NCBI GenBank assembly: GCA_963835525.1 | Contig: CAWIFM010000008.1 | Span: forward strand, 1,612,001-1,676,000 | From: DASSUW01 sp963835525 | Lineage (GTDB): Bacteria; Actinomycetota; Thermoleophilia; Solirubrobacterales; Solirubrobacteraceae | Length of the DNA: 64,000 nucleotides | Direction: 5' to 3' | In this document: positions 51,250 through 59,979 of the stretch, in pieces | Numbering within the stretch: position 1 is the stretch's first letter | Layout: every line of letters begins with the position of its first letter | Made by a program: the position numbers and the translations under genes | The notes under the pieces: generated by a model | Database searches by the model: none | Told to the model about the DNA's origin: nothing | What the model saw: only the letters and a program-made list of their open reading frames with translations

Positions 51250-51608
51250 GCGTTGCCGTCGGGGTCGTTGAAGAAGACGTGCCGGAAGCCGGGCCGGCCC
51301 TCGGCGCCGAGCGTGACCACGTCGCCCAGGTCGACGCCGCGGCCGGTCAGCAGCTCGTAGGCCGCGTCCATGTCGTCAACCACGAGCTGGAGGCCCTTGA
51401 TCGAGCCCGGCTCCATGTCCGACAGGCCGGTCCCGACGACGATCGAGCAGGCCGACCCCGGTGGGGTGAGCTGAACAACCCGGATGCCGGGGTTCGGCTC
51501 GGTGTCGTGGTCGAGGTTGAAGCCCATCTTGTCGGCATAGAACGCCTTGGCGCGGTCGACGTCGCCCACGGGGACGATGACGACCTCGAGCCGGAAGTCC
51601 ACGCTCAT
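51222..51608 (-). CDS. VOC/glyoxalase-family protein
   Basis: A 128-residue vicinal-oxygen-chelate protein. VVIVPVGDVDRAKAFYADKM, GIRVVQLTPPGSACSIVVG, GLQLVVDDMDAAYELLTGRG and FRHVFFNDPDGNAWTIQEI form the beta-alpha-beta-beta-beta repeats. The metal-ligand set is incomplete by eye, so enzymatic activity is uncertain. It overlaps the SRPBCC gene (ATGA); the ArsR-SRPBCC-VOC order recurs in actinobacteria. Confidence 0.9.
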   Translation of the reverse strand: MSVDFRLEVVIVPVGDVDRAKAFYADKMGFNLDHDTEPNPGIRVVQLTPPGSACSIVVGTGLSDMEPGSIKGLQLVVDDMDAAYELLTGRGVDLGDVVTLGAEGRPGFRHVFFNDPDGNAWTIQEIRR

Positions 51609-51997
51609 AGCAATTCCTCCATTCGATCGAAGGCACTGGCGAGGCCGCCGGCGGCCACGTCGGCCACCTCGGCGCTCACAAACGCCTCGAAGTGCATCTC
51701 GGTCCGGCCGTCGCCGAGGTCGATGAGAGTGACCGAGCTGGTGCCGAACGTCAGGCGCTCGGGCTCGACGACCTCGGTGTAGACGGCGTCCATCGGCATC
51801 TCGCGGCCGTCCTCGTCGTTGATCGAGTTGAGGCGGAAGACGCCGCCCGGGCGGACGTCCAGCTCGACCGACGAGACGGGCGTCGACCAGCCGCGCTTAC
51901 CCCACCACTGCGCGATCCGCTCGGGCTCGGTCCAGGCGCGCCAGACCTCCTCGCGCGGGGCGTCGAGGACCCGCGTGATCGAGATCCGCCGCGTCAT
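51605..51997 (-). CDS. SRPBCC/AHSA1-domain protein
   Basis: A 130-residue Bet v1-fold protein. ISITRVLDAPREEVWRAWTE and PERIAQWWGKRGWSTPVSS are the AHSA1 signature, with VRPGGVFRLNSINDEDGREM and ALASAFDRMEELL-type C-terminal helix. It likely binds a hydrophobic ligand. It overlaps the ArsR gene (ATGA) and the VOC gene (ATGA), so all three are translationally coupled. Confidence 0.92.
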   Translation of the reverse strand: MTRRISITRVLDAPREEVWRAWTEPERIAQWWGKRGWSTPVSSVELDVRPGGVFRLNSINDEDGREMPMDAVYTEVVEPERLTFGTSSVTLIDLGDGRTEMHFEAFVSAEVADVAAGGLASAFDRMEELL

Positions 51998-52299
51998 CGG
52001 AGGTGCTCGTCGAGGCGGTCGAAGCTCTCCTCCCAGAACCCGCGGAACTCCGACACCCACTCCGAGACGTCGCGGAGCGCCTCGCCCTGGAGGCGAGAAG
52101 GCCGCAGCTGCGCGTGGCGGCCCCGCCTGATCAGGCCGGCCCGCTCCAGCACCTTCAGGTGCTTCGACACCGCCTGCAGGGAGATCGGGAACGGCTCCGC
52201 CAGCTCGTTCACCGTCGCCGACCCGTCGGCGAGCCTGGTCAGGATGGCGCGACGGGTGGGGTCCGCGAGGGCCGAGAACGTCACGCTCAGTTGATCCAC
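51994..52299 (-). CDS. ArsR-family winged-helix repressor
   Basis: A 101-residue repressor. FSALADPTRRAILTRLADGS, TVNELAEPFPISLQAVSKHL and KVLERAGLIRRGRHAQLRPS are the ArsR helix-turn-helix and wing. There is no metal-binding Cys motif, as is usual for the AHSA1-associated subgroup. It starts at GTG 52299 and leads a tight operon down to the M20 peptidase. A palindrome 6 bp upstream of the start codon is a likely autoregulatory site. Confidence 0.93.
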   Translation of the reverse strand: MDQLSVTFSALADPTRRAILTRLADGSATVNELAEPFPISLQAVSKHLKVLERAGLIRRGRHAQLRPSRLQGEALRDVSEWVSEFRGFWEESFDRLDEHLR

Positions 52300-52304
52300 C
52301 AGAC

Positions 52305-52316
52305 GGTTTATAAACC
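52305..52316. promoter_or_regulatory. Putative ArsR operator
   Basis: GGTTTATAAACC is a perfect 12-bp AT-centred palindrome in very GC-rich surroundings, 6 bp from the ArsR GTG start. It lies between divergent genes, so it could also affect the GMC oxidoreductase promoter. Confidence 0.6.
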
Positions 52317-52376
52317 ACTAGATTGAATACGTCAAACGTGACGCCCCCGTCACCTTTGCCGGTACAGTCCACGGCG

Positions 52377-53996
52377 ATGGCCCACGATTACGACTGGCTG
52401 GTCATCGGCTCCGGCTTCGGCGGCAGCGTGTCTGCGCTGCGCCTGCGCGAGAAGGGCTACTCGGTCGGCGTGCTCGAATGCGGCCGCCGCTTCGGCGACG
52501 ACGACTTCCCGCGCTCCACGTGGGACCTGCGGCGCTACTTCTGGGCCCCGCGGCTCGGGCTGCGCGGCATCTTCCGCCTGTCGACCTTCAAGGACGTGGC
52601 GATCGTCAGCGGCTCCGGCGTCGGCGGCGGCTCGCTCGGCTACGCGAACACGCTCTACCGCGCGCGCCGTCGGTTCTACGAGGACCCCCAGTGGGCGGGC
52701 CTCAACGACTGGGAGGCGGCGCTGGCGCCGCACTACGACGAGGCCGAGCGGATGCTGGGCGTGGTCGCCTACGACGAGGACGACCCCGCCGACGACCTGC
52801 TGCGCGAGTTCGCGCGTGAGATCGGCGTCGAGGACACCTACGCGAAGACGCGCGTCGGCGTGCTGCTCGACGGCGAGCCGGGGGAGACGATCCCCGACCC
52901 GTTCTTCGACGGCGCGGGCCCCGACCGCACGGCCTGCATGCGCTGCGGCCGCTGCATGATCGGCTGCCCGCACGGAGCCAAGAACACCCTGGTCAAGAAC
53001 TACCTGTGGCTGGCCGAGCGCGCGGGCGCCGAGGTCCACCCCGAGCGGCTGGCGACGAGCGTCAGGCCGCTCGGCGCCGCCGACGGCTCCGAGGGCTACG
53101 AGGTCACGACCGAGCACCCCGGCGCCTGGATCCGGCGCCGCCGCAAGACCTTCACCGCCCGCGGCGTGATCTTCGCGGCCGGCCCGCTCGGCACCAACAA
53201 GCTGCTCGCCGCCTGTCGGCTGCACGACTCGCTGCCGCGCCTGAGCCATCGGATCGGCGAGCTGGTGCGCACCAACTCGGAGGCGATCCTCGCCGTCACC
53301 CTGCCGCCCGACGGACCGGACATCCAGCGCCGGGTCGCGATCACCGGCTCGATCTACCCCGACCCGGACACCCACATCGAGACCGTGGTCTACGGCGACG
53401 CGGCGGACTCCATGAGCGCGCTGTACACGGTGCTCGTCGGCGACGGCACGCGTGTGACGCGGCCGCTCAAGCTGCTGGCCGCCGGCGCCCGGCATCCGCT
53501 CACCTTCCTCAGGCTGCTCAACCCGCGCGGGTGGTCGCGCCGCACGATCATCGTGCTGGTCATGCAGACGCTCGACAACGCGATCGCGCTGAAGGCCACG
53601 CGCACGCGGCGCGGCGCGCGGCTGCAGACCGAGCAGGACGCCGAGCGCCCGATCCCCACCTTCATCCCGGTCGCCAACGAGTTCGCCGAGTGGCTCGCCC
53701 GGCGCACGGGCGGGGTCGCGCAGACCGCTCTCATGGAGGCGGTCGCCAACATCGCCACCACCGCGCACGTGCTGGGCGGCGCCGTCATCGGCGCCGACCC
53801 GTCAACCGGCGTGGTCGACGCCCGCCAGCGCGTGTTCGGCTACGAGAACCTGCTGGTGTGCGACGGGGCGGCGGTGCCGGCCAACGTCGGCGTCAACCCG
53901 AGCCTGACCATCACGGCGATGGCCGAGCACGCGATGACCTACGTGCCGGACGCTCCGGTGACGTCGCGCGCGAAGGTCTCGAACACCTCGACGTAG
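52377..53996 (+). CDS. GMC-family oxidoreductase (cholesterol-oxidase-like)
   Basis: A 539-residue FAD enzyme. DYDWLVIGSGFGGSVSALRL is the FAD Rossmann loop and SGSGVGGGSLGYANTLYRAR the second FAD motif. CMRCGRCMIGCPHGAKNT is a Cys-rich segment typical of this bacterial subgroup, and the C-terminal VCDGAAVPANVGVNPSLTIT is the GMC signature. It probably oxidises a sterol-like or other hydroxylated substrate. The ATG at 52377 starts the family N terminus; the ATG at 52323 adds an unrelated leader. The 3' end overlaps the convergent aminotransferase by 58 bases. Confidence 0.9.
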   Translation: MAHDYDWLVIGSGFGGSVSALRLREKGYSVGVLECGRRFGDDDFPRSTWDLRRYFWAPRLGLRGIFRLSTFKDVAIVSGSGVGGGSLGYANTLYRARRRFYEDPQWAGLNDWEAALAPHYDEAERMLGVVAYDEDDPADDLLREFAREIGVEDTYAKTRVGVLLDGEPGETIPDPFFDGAGPDRTACMRCGRCMIGCPHGAKNTLVKNYLWLAERAGAEVHPERLATSVRPLGAADGSEGYEVTTEHPGAWIRRRRKTFTARGVIFAAGPLGTNKLLAACRLHDSLPRLSHRIGELVRTNSEAILAVTLPPDGPDIQRRVAITGSIYPDPDTHIETVVYGDAADSMSALYTVLVGDGTRVTRPLKLLAAGARHPLTFLRLLNPRGWSRRTIIVLVMQTLDNAIALKATRTRRGARLQTEQDAERPIPTFIPVANEFAEWLARRTGGVAQTALMEAVANIATTAHVLGGAVIGADPSTGVVDARQRVFGYENLLVCDGAAVPANVGVNPSLTITAMAEHAMTYVPDAPVTSRAKVSNTST

Positions 53997-55327
53997 CGGG
54001 CCAGGTCGGCGTCGGTGTGCAGCACCGACAGCGTCCACTCCTCGTCCTGGCCCGGGGTCATGAAGATCCCGTTGTTCATGTGGTAGAGCCACGCCAGGTC
54101 CGTCAGGTCGTGGTGGATCTTCGTGCAGTAGTCGCGGTACTCGCGCACCGGCTCGGTGGCGAACACGACGCAGCCCTTGGAACCCATGCCGACGGTATGG
54201 GCGGGCAGCCCGAACTCGGCGATCACGCGCTCGCAGCCGGCCATCAGCGACTTGTTGGCGGCGTGCAGCCGCTCGTAGGCGGCGGGCGTGAGCACCTCGG
54301 TGAGCGTGGCCTGCGCAGCGGCCATGACCAGCGGGTTGCCGTTGAACGTGCCCTGCTGGCGGACGCGGTTGTCGGTGATCAGCTGGGCCAGCTCGCCGGT
54401 CATGCCGATCGCGCCGCCGGGCAGGCCGCCGCAGATCGCCTTGGCCAGGCACACGACGTCGGGCGTGACGCCGTAGAGCTCGGTGGCGCCGCCGGCGGCC
54501 ACCGCCGCGCCGGTCTTGACCTCGTCGAAGATGAGCGTGATGCCGCGGACGGCGGTGATCTCGCGCACGCGCTGGAGGTAGCCCTCGACCGGCGGCACGA
54601 TGTTCACGTTCATCATCGCCGGCTCCATGATCACTCCGGCGACGTCGACCTCGTCCAGCAGCGCCTCGAGCGCGTCGGCGTCGTTGAACGGCACCACGCG
54701 CGTGAGGTCGGTCAGCGCCGCGGGATAGCCCTCGCCGTACGGCACCGAGGCCGGCCGCGCGCGGTCGCCCATCTGGGCGGCCGGAGGCTTGACGGAGACC
54801 ATCACGGCGTCGTGGTGGCCGTGGTAGGTGCCCTCGATCTTGACGATGATCTCGCGCCCGCTGGCGGCGCGGGCGAGGTGGATGGCGTCCATCGTCGACT
54901 CGGTGCCCGAGTTGGTGAAGCGCCAGTGCTCGAGGCCCCAGCGGCGGCGCAGCTCCTCGGCGACGGTGATCGAGCCCTCGGTCGGCGCCGCGAAGTGCGT
55001 GCCCTCGTCCATCTGCGCGCGCACGGCGGCGGCGATGACGGGGTTGGCGTGGCCGACGCACATGACGCCGAAGCCGTTGTGGAAGTCGATGTACTCGTTG
55101 CCGTCGACGTCCCACACGCGCGAGCCCTGGCCGCGCTTGAGGTAGACGGGCCACGGGTCGTTGCGCTGGAAGGAGGACGGGACGCCGCCCGGCATGACCG
55201 TCGCGGCGCGCTCGTACATCCGCCCCGAGGCGGCCGTGCGCTCGCGATGGATCACGCGCTGGCGTGCGGCCAGCTCGGCGACCCGGGCGGGATCGATGCG
55301 GGCGGCGGCGGGCTCGAGCGTCGTCAT
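53939..55327 (-). CDS. Class III aminotransferase, glutamate-1-semialdehyde-aminomutase-like
   Basis: A 462-residue PLP enzyme. ATVMPGGVPSSFQRNDPWPV and VWDVDGNEYIDFHNGFGVMC begin the fold, FTNSGTESTMDAIHLARAAS is the phosphate-binding region, ITLIFDEVKTGAAVAAGG carries the PLP Asp, and VVCLAKAICGGLPGGAIG the Schiff-base Lys. It is closer to GSA aminomutase-like omega-transaminases than the paralogue at 17432. The ATG at 55327 is chosen over the upstream in-frame start at 55420 because homologous sequence begins after it. Haem genes are absent, so a HemL role is not implied. Confidence 0.88.
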   Translation of the reverse strand: MTTLEPAAARIDPARVAELAARQRVIHRERTAASGRMYERAATVMPGGVPSSFQRNDPWPVYLKRGQGSRVWDVDGNEYIDFHNGFGVMCVGHANPVIAAAVRAQMDEGTHFAAPTEGSITVAEELRRRWGLEHWRFTNSGTESTMDAIHLARAASGREIIVKIEGTYHGHHDAVMVSVKPPAAQMGDRARPASVPYGEGYPAALTDLTRVVPFNDADALEALLDEVDVAGVIMEPAMMNVNIVPPVEGYLQRVREITAVRGITLIFDEVKTGAAVAAGGATELYGVTPDVVCLAKAICGGLPGGAIGMTGELAQLITDNRVRQQGTFNGNPLVMAAAQATLTEVLTPAAYERLHAANKSLMAGCERVIAEFGLPAHTVGMGSKGCVVFATEPVREYRDYCTKIHHDLTDLAWLYHMNNGIFMTPGQDEEWTLSVLHTDADLARYVEVFETFARDVTGASGT

Positions 55328-55556
55328 GCGGACCAGCGTATCGGCGCCCGCGGCGCGCGCGTGTGGGGTTAACCCGCCATCGGTCCAGGCCGCGTCAAGC
55401 CGGCACCAACGTTCCGACAACCTTTCGACAACCGGGGTGGCGCACTATGCACCCAGCGACACGGACGTTGCGCATATCCCCCCTCCGCGGATCTACTGCC
55501 ATTGATCCCGGCCACGGCGGACGCGGCCTGACCCACCGCCATCCGCCGACCCCCTA
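55328..55556. other. Intergenic region without a supported gene
   Basis: It contains the upstream region of the aminotransferase gene. Repetitive CGACAACCTTTCGACAACC near 55417-55435 is the only pattern noticed. Short plus-strand frames lack coding features. Confidence 0.4.
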
Positions 55557-55594
55557 ACGAAGGGCCCGCTTCCCCCGGCGGGCCCTTCGTCTTT
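55557..55594. terminator. Strong bidirectional terminator
   Basis: ACGAAGGGCCCGC pairs perfectly (13 bp) with GCGGGCCCTTCGT around an 8-base loop, with CTTTAAG on the right. It directly follows the stop of the GH42 gene on the minus strand. Confidence 0.85.
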
Positions 55595-57596
55595 AAGCCC
55601 GCAGGACGCGCACTCCACCGGCGGGGATGGCGACCTCGCCGTCGTGCTCGGAGCCGTCGAGGAGGTCGTGGCCGCTCGCCGCCACCACGGCCTCGGCGTC
55701 GCCGTGGTTGATGAGGAACAGGTAGCCCTCGCGCCGCACCGCCTCGACCTCCGCCGGGACGTCGAGCGCCTCGACGCCCGCCAGCGCGGGCTCCAGCACG
55801 TCGGCCAGGCCGTGACGGTCGAGCCGCGTGGCGACGTACCACGCCGACCCGGCGCCGACGTCGTGGCGCGTGACGGCCGGCTCGCCGGCGTCGGGGCCGT
55901 CCACGAACCGCCGCAGCGCGGTCGCGCCGCGCAGCACCACCCGCTCGGACCACACGTCGGCGCGCAGGCCGCCGTCGACGCCCACCCGGTCGCCGGCGGC
56001 CAGCGGGTGGAACTCCTCGATCGTGATGCCCAGCAGGTCGCGCAGGCCGCCGGGGTGGGGGCCGGGCGGGATCGTGTCGCTCTCGTCCACCAGCCCCGAG
56101 AAGAACGACACCACGAGCCGCCCGCCGCCCTCGACGTACTCGGTCAGGTTGCGCGTGACCGGCCCGGGGACGATGTAGAGGCTCGGCGCCACCACCAGCC
56201 GGTAGCCCGACAGGTCGGCGTCGCGCGACACGAAGTCGACCGTCACCTTCCCGTGCCAGAGCGCCTCGTAGTACGCGCGGATCCGCTCCTGGTAGTCGAG
56301 GTCGACCGTCGGCAGGAACTCCAGCTCGAGCCCCCACCAGGCCTCCCAGTCCCACACGATCGCCACGTCGGCCCGCACGCGCGTGCCCTGCAGCTCGGCG
56401 AGCGCGCCCACGTCGGCGCCCAGCTCGACCACCTCGCGCCAGATCCGGCTGTCGGTGCCGGCGTGGGGGAGCATCGCCGAGTGGAACTTCTCGGCGCCGG
56501 AGCGCGAGGCGCGCCACTGGAAGAACATCGCGCCGTCCGAGCCGCGCGCCACGTGGGCCAGCGAGTTGCGGCGCATCTCGCCGGGCGCCTTGGCCAGGTT
56601 GCGCGGCTGCCAGTTGACGGCGCCCGTCGAGTGCTCGAGCAGCAGCCACGAGCGGCCGCGCGCGAGCCCGCGGCAGAGGTCCGCGGTCATCGCCAGGTGC
56701 ACGTGGTTCTCGGGGTCCTCGGCGATCAGGTAGTGGTCGTTGGTGACGACGTCGACCTCGTCGGCCCAGTGCCAGTAGTCGATGTGCGGGCAGGCGGTGG
56801 CCATGAAGTTGGTGGTCACCGGGACGTCCGGCGACAGCTCGCGCAGGACGTCGCGCTCGAGCCGGTAGCACTCGAGGTACTCGGCCGAGGAGAAGCGCCG
56901 GAAGTCGAGCTGCTGGGCGGGGTTGACCGGCATCGGCGCGCGCCGCGGCGCGGTGATCTCCTCCCAGTCGCCGTAGCTCTGACCCCAGAAGCTGGTGCCC
57001 CACGCGTCGTTGAGCGCGTCGAGCGTCCCGTAGCGCTCGCGCAGCCAGCCTCGGAACGCCTGCGTGCTGGCCGTGCAGTAGCAGGGGCCGACGTGCGCGC
57101 CGTATTCGTTGTGGACGTGCCAGAGGGCGAGCGCGGGGTGGTCGGCGTAGCGGTCGGCCAGCGCGCTCGCGATCCGCACGGCGGCCCGCCGGTAGTCGAC
57201 CGAGCTGGGGCAGAACGACTCGCGCGCCCCGATGCCCAGCGTGACGCCCTCGACCGTGACCGGCAGCGACTCGGGGTACGCGCGCGAGAACCAGGCCGGC
57301 GGCGCCGCGGTCGGCGTTGCGAGGTCGACGAGGATGCCGGCGTCGTGCAGCAGCTCGAGCACGCGGTCCAGCCACGCGAAGTCGTACTCGCCCTCGGCCG
57401 GCTCCAGCAGCGCCCAGGAGAAGACCCCGACGCTGACCATCGAGACCCCCGCCTCGCGCATCAGCCGGACGTCCTCGACCCAGACGTCCTCCGGCCACTG
57501 CTCGGGGTTGTAGTCGCCCCCGAACGCGAGCGAGCGCAGCCGGCCGGGCCAGCGCGGCGCGGCGGCAGTGGCGCGCGGTGACAGTGATCGACTCAA
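55593..57596 (-). CDS. GH42 beta-galactosidase
   Basis: A 667-residue glycoside hydrolase family 42 enzyme releasing galactose from beta-galactosides. FGGDYNPEQWPEDVWVEDVR is the family opening. The acid/base Glu is in ALWHVHNEYGAHVGPCYC and the nucleophile Glu in SWLLLEHSTGAVNWQPRNLA. The trimerisation and beta-domain at the C terminus are present. There is no signal peptide, so it acts in the cytoplasm on imported galacto-oligosaccharides. The start is TTG with GGGAGGA 7 nt upstream. It is divergent from the ABC importer operon, with a LacI operator in between. Confidence 0.95.
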   Translation of the reverse strand: MSRSLSPRATAAAPRWPGRLRSLAFGGDYNPEQWPEDVWVEDVRLMREAGVSMVSVGVFSWALLEPAEGEYDFAWLDRVLELLHDAGILVDLATPTAAPPAWFSRAYPESLPVTVEGVTLGIGARESFCPSSVDYRRAAVRIASALADRYADHPALALWHVHNEYGAHVGPCYCTASTQAFRGWLRERYGTLDALNDAWGTSFWGQSYGDWEEITAPRRAPMPVNPAQQLDFRRFSSAEYLECYRLERDVLRELSPDVPVTTNFMATACPHIDYWHWADEVDVVTNDHYLIAEDPENHVHLAMTADLCRGLARGRSWLLLEHSTGAVNWQPRNLAKAPGEMRRNSLAHVARGSDGAMFFQWRASRSGAEKFHSAMLPHAGTDSRIWREVVELGADVGALAELQGTRVRADVAIVWDWEAWWGLELEFLPTVDLDYQERIRAYYEALWHGKVTVDFVSRDADLSGYRLVVAPSLYIVPGPVTRNLTEYVEGGGRLVVSFFSGLVDESDTIPPGPHPGGLRDLLGITIEEFHPLAAGDRVGVDGGLRADVWSERVVLRGATALRRFVDGPDAGEPAVTRHDVGAGSAWYVATRLDRHGLADVLEPALAGVEALDVPAEVEAVRREGYLFLINHGDAEAVVAASGHDLLDGSEHDGEVAIPAGGVRVLRA

Positions 57597-57611
57597 ACGG
57601 CTCCTCCCACC

Positions 57612-57625
57612 TGTGAGCGATCACA
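57612..57625. promoter_or_regulatory. LacI-family operator O1 (GH42 side)
   Basis: TGTGA-GCGA-TCACA, a perfect inverted repeat 16 bp upstream of the GH42 start. It is near-identical to the site at 57692-57705; the centres are 80 bp apart, suitable for looping by a LacI-type regulator. Confidence 0.82.
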
Positions 57626-57662
57626 CTAACGGTCAGATCGCCTATCGGCAAGTGTTTCGGCC

Positions 57663-57692
57663 TTGACAAATCGGAGAAGCTCGTCCTAGTCT
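57663..57692 (+). promoter_or_regulatory. Promoter of the galacto-oligosaccharide importer operon
   Basis: A consensus -35 TTGACA (57663-57668) and -10-like TAGTCT (57687-57692) are separated by 18 bp. The second operator begins at the last base of the -10 element, so repressor would block transcription initiation. Confidence 0.7.
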
Positions 57693-57705
57693 GTGAGCGG
57701 TCACA
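57692..57705. promoter_or_regulatory. LacI-family operator O2 (importer side)
   Basis: TGTGA-GCGG-TCACA overlaps the -10/+1 region of the importer promoter and lies 14 bp before the start codon of the binding-protein gene; GGGAGGAG follows as the Shine-Dalgarno. Confidence 0.85.
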
Positions 57706-57719
57706 GAGGGAGGAGAACG

Positions 57720-59033
57720 ATGGGACCGACGGCTCGCCGAGCAGCCTTGGCGCTGCTCTCACTTGCGCTGATCGCCGGCTGCGGGGGCGACTCCGACAGC
57801 GATCAGCCGTCCGCTCCCGCTGAGTCCAGCGGCGAGCCGGTGCAGCTCGCCTTCTGGTCGTGGGCGCCGAACATCGCCAAGGTCGTCGACATCTGGAACG
57901 AGAAGAACCCCGACATCCAGGTCAAGGTCAGCCAGCCCGCGCAGGGCGACGACCTCATGACCAAGCTGATCACGGCCAGCAAGGCGGGCAACGCGCCGGA
58001 CCTCGCCCAGGCCGAGTACCAGGCGCTGCCCTCGCTGCTCATGAGCGAGGTCGTGGCCGACATCTCAGGCCAGGTCGAGCCGATCAAGGGCGAGTTCAGC
58101 GACGGGACCTGGGGCCTGGTCACCTTCGGCGACGCCGTCTACGGCATCCCGCAGGACGTGGCGCCGATGATGCTCTTCTACCGCAAGGACCTCTTCAAGA
58201 AGCTCGGGCTCGAGGTGCCGAAGACCTGGGACGAGTTCGCGGCCGCCGCGCGGGAGGTCCGGCAGAAGGACCCGGACCGCTACCTGACGACCTTCTCGGC
58301 CAACGACCCCGGCTGGTTCGCCGGGCTCTCGCAGCAGGCGGGCGCGGAGTGGTGGGCGGTCGACGGCGAGTCGTGGTCGGTCGGCATCGCCGACGACGCC
58401 AGCCGGCAGGTCGCGCAGTACTGGAACGACCTCGTGACCGAGGGCGCGATCGACGACCAGCCGATGTACACGCCGCAGTGGAACAAGCAGCTCAACGACG
58501 GCACGCTCCTGGCCTGGCCGAGCGCCGTCTGGGGGCCGGCCGTGCTCGAGGGCATCGCGCCCGAGACGAAGGGGAAGTGGGCGATGGCGCCCCTTCCGCA
58601 GTGGTCGGAGGGCGACCAGGTCGCGGGCTTCTGGGGCGGGTCGTCGACCGCGATCACGCGCAACTCGAAGCATCCGGCCGAGGCGGCAGAGTTCGCGCGG
58701 TGGCTGAACACCGACCAGGAGGCGGTGGCCGCGCTGATCGGCATCTCGAACGTGTATCCGGCCTCGACGGACGGGCAGGCGGCGCCGGCGCTCGACGACC
58801 CGCCGGCCTTCATGCCCGATGACGCCGACTTCTTCGCGCGCGCCGCGGAGATCTCGCAGACCGCGCGCGGGTTCACGTGGGGGCCGAACGTGAACGTCGC
58901 GTACCAGTCCTACAAGGACCAGTTCGGCCGCGCCATCCAGCGCGAGGCGCCGTTCACCGACGCCCTCCAGGCGATGCAGGACACGACGGTGGCCGACATG
59001 GAGAAGGCCGGCTTCACGGTCAGCTCCCGGTGA
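57720..59033 (+). CDS. ABC sugar transporter substrate-binding lipoprotein
   Basis: A 437-residue family 1 extracellular binding protein. The signal is AALALLSLALIAGC with a lipobox Cys at ~residue 22, followed by a Ser/Asp linker. LAFWSWAPNIAKVVDIWNEK and GNAPDLAQAEYQALPSLLMS are typical of CUT1 binding proteins, and GFWGGSSTAITRNSKHPAEA is the hinge-region motif. Given GH42 and GH53 partners, the ligand is probably beta-1,4-galacto-oligosaccharide. It is the first gene of the importer operon. Confidence 0.93.
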   Translation: MGPTARRAALALLSLALIAGCGGDSDSDQPSAPAESSGEPVQLAFWSWAPNIAKVVDIWNEKNPDIQVKVSQPAQGDDLMTKLITASKAGNAPDLAQAEYQALPSLLMSEVVADISGQVEPIKGEFSDGTWGLVTFGDAVYGIPQDVAPMMLFYRKDLFKKLGLEVPKTWDEFAAAAREVRQKDPDRYLTTFSANDPGWFAGLSQQAGAEWWAVDGESWSVGIADDASRQVAQYWNDLVTEGAIDDQPMYTPQWNKQLNDGTLLAWPSAVWGPAVLEGIAPETKGKWAMAPLPQWSEGDQVAGFWGGSSTAITRNSKHPAEAAEFARWLNTDQEAVAALIGISNVYPASTDGQAAPALDDPPAFMPDDADFFARAAEISQTARGFTWGPNVNVAYQSYKDQFGRAIQREAPFTDALQAMQDTTVADMEKAGFTVSSR

Positions 59034-59034
59034 G

Positions 59035-59979
59035 ATGGGGGCACTGGCCGTCACGAGGACCGCGGCCCGGCGGCGACGCCGGGCCCGGCGCCGCCCGCGG
59101 GCGGCGCCGTACCTCTTCCTGGCCCCCGCCGGGATCCTCTTCGTGCTCTTCATCCTGCTGCCGGCGGGCTACGCGGTCATGCTCAGCCTGCGGCGCACGA
59201 AGGTCGAGGGCGGGATCATCGGGCAGCAGGTCGAGAGCTTCGTCGGGCTCGAGAACTACCGCGACGTCCTCTCGGACCCCGAGTGGGTCGACAGCCTCGT
59301 GCGGCTGGCGATCTACGGCGGCATCGTGGTGCCGGTCATGCTCGGGCTGGCGCTGCTCTTCGCGCTCCTGCTCGACTCGCCGGTGGTGCGCCTGGCCCGC
59401 TTCTCGCGCATCGCGATCTTCCTGCCCTACGCCGTCCCGGGCGTCATCGCCTCGCTGATGTGGGGCTTCATGTACCTGCCCGACCTGAGCCCGATGCGCG
59501 ACGCCGCCGCGGCGCTCGGCCTGCCGGAGCCCGACTTCTTCACCGAGCGCTCGATCTTCCTGTCGGTGGCCAACATCGCGATCTGGGGCGGCGTCGGGTT
59601 CAACATGCTCGTCCTCTACACGGCTCTGCGGTCGGTGCCGCGCGACCTCTACGACGCGGCGCGGCTCGACGGCTGCACCGAGCTCGGGCTCGCCTGGCAC
59701 ATCAAGCTGCCGCTGATCGCGCCGGCGCTCGTGATGACGACGCTGTTCTCGCTGATCGCCACGCTGCAGGTGTTCAGCGAGCCGATGACGCTGGACCCGC
59801 TGACCAACGTGCTGCCGTCGACCTGGGTGCCGCTGATGAAGATCTACAGCGACGGCTTCCGCGACGACGACATCTACGCCGCGGCCGCCGCCTCCGTGAT
59901 CCTCGCGACCTGCGCGCTCCTGCTGTCGGCGCTCGTGCTGCGCGCGGTGCAGTCGCGCGCGTTCCGGGAGGACACTTGA
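59035..59979 (+). CDS. ABC sugar permease, MalF/LacF type
   Basis: A 314-residue membrane protein with about six helices after a basic N terminus (RTAARRRRRARRRPRAAP). The EAA-loop region reads YDAARLDGCTELGLAWHIKL, the contact site for the ATPase, and the first helix is LFLAPAGILFVLFILLPAGY. It starts 1 nt after the binding-protein stop and overlaps the next permease (TTGA). No ATPase gene is in the operon; a shared MsiK-like ATPase elsewhere is likely, as in many actinobacteria. Confidence 0.94.
   Translation: MGALAVTRTAARRRRRARRRPRAAPYLFLAPAGILFVLFILLPAGYAVMLSLRRTKVEGGIIGQQVESFVGLENYRDVLSDPEWVDSLVRLAIYGGIVVPVMLGLALLFALLLDSPVVRLARFSRIAIFLPYAVPGVIASLMWGFMYLPDLSPMRDAAAALGLPEPDFFTERSIFLSVANIAIWGGVGFNMLVLYTALRSVPRDLYDAARLDGCTELGLAWHIKLPLIAPALVMTTLFSLIATLQVFSEPMTLDPLTNVLPSTWVPLMKIYSDGFRDDDIYAAAAASVILATCALLLSALVLRAVQSRAFREDT

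Noticed and set aside
53939..55327. HemL (haem biosynthesis) annotation for the class III aminotransferase
   Set aside because: It is GSA-aminomutase-like, but there are no haem genes nearby, it sits by a GMC oxidoreductase, and a second divergent relative is at 17432. The generic family call is safer.
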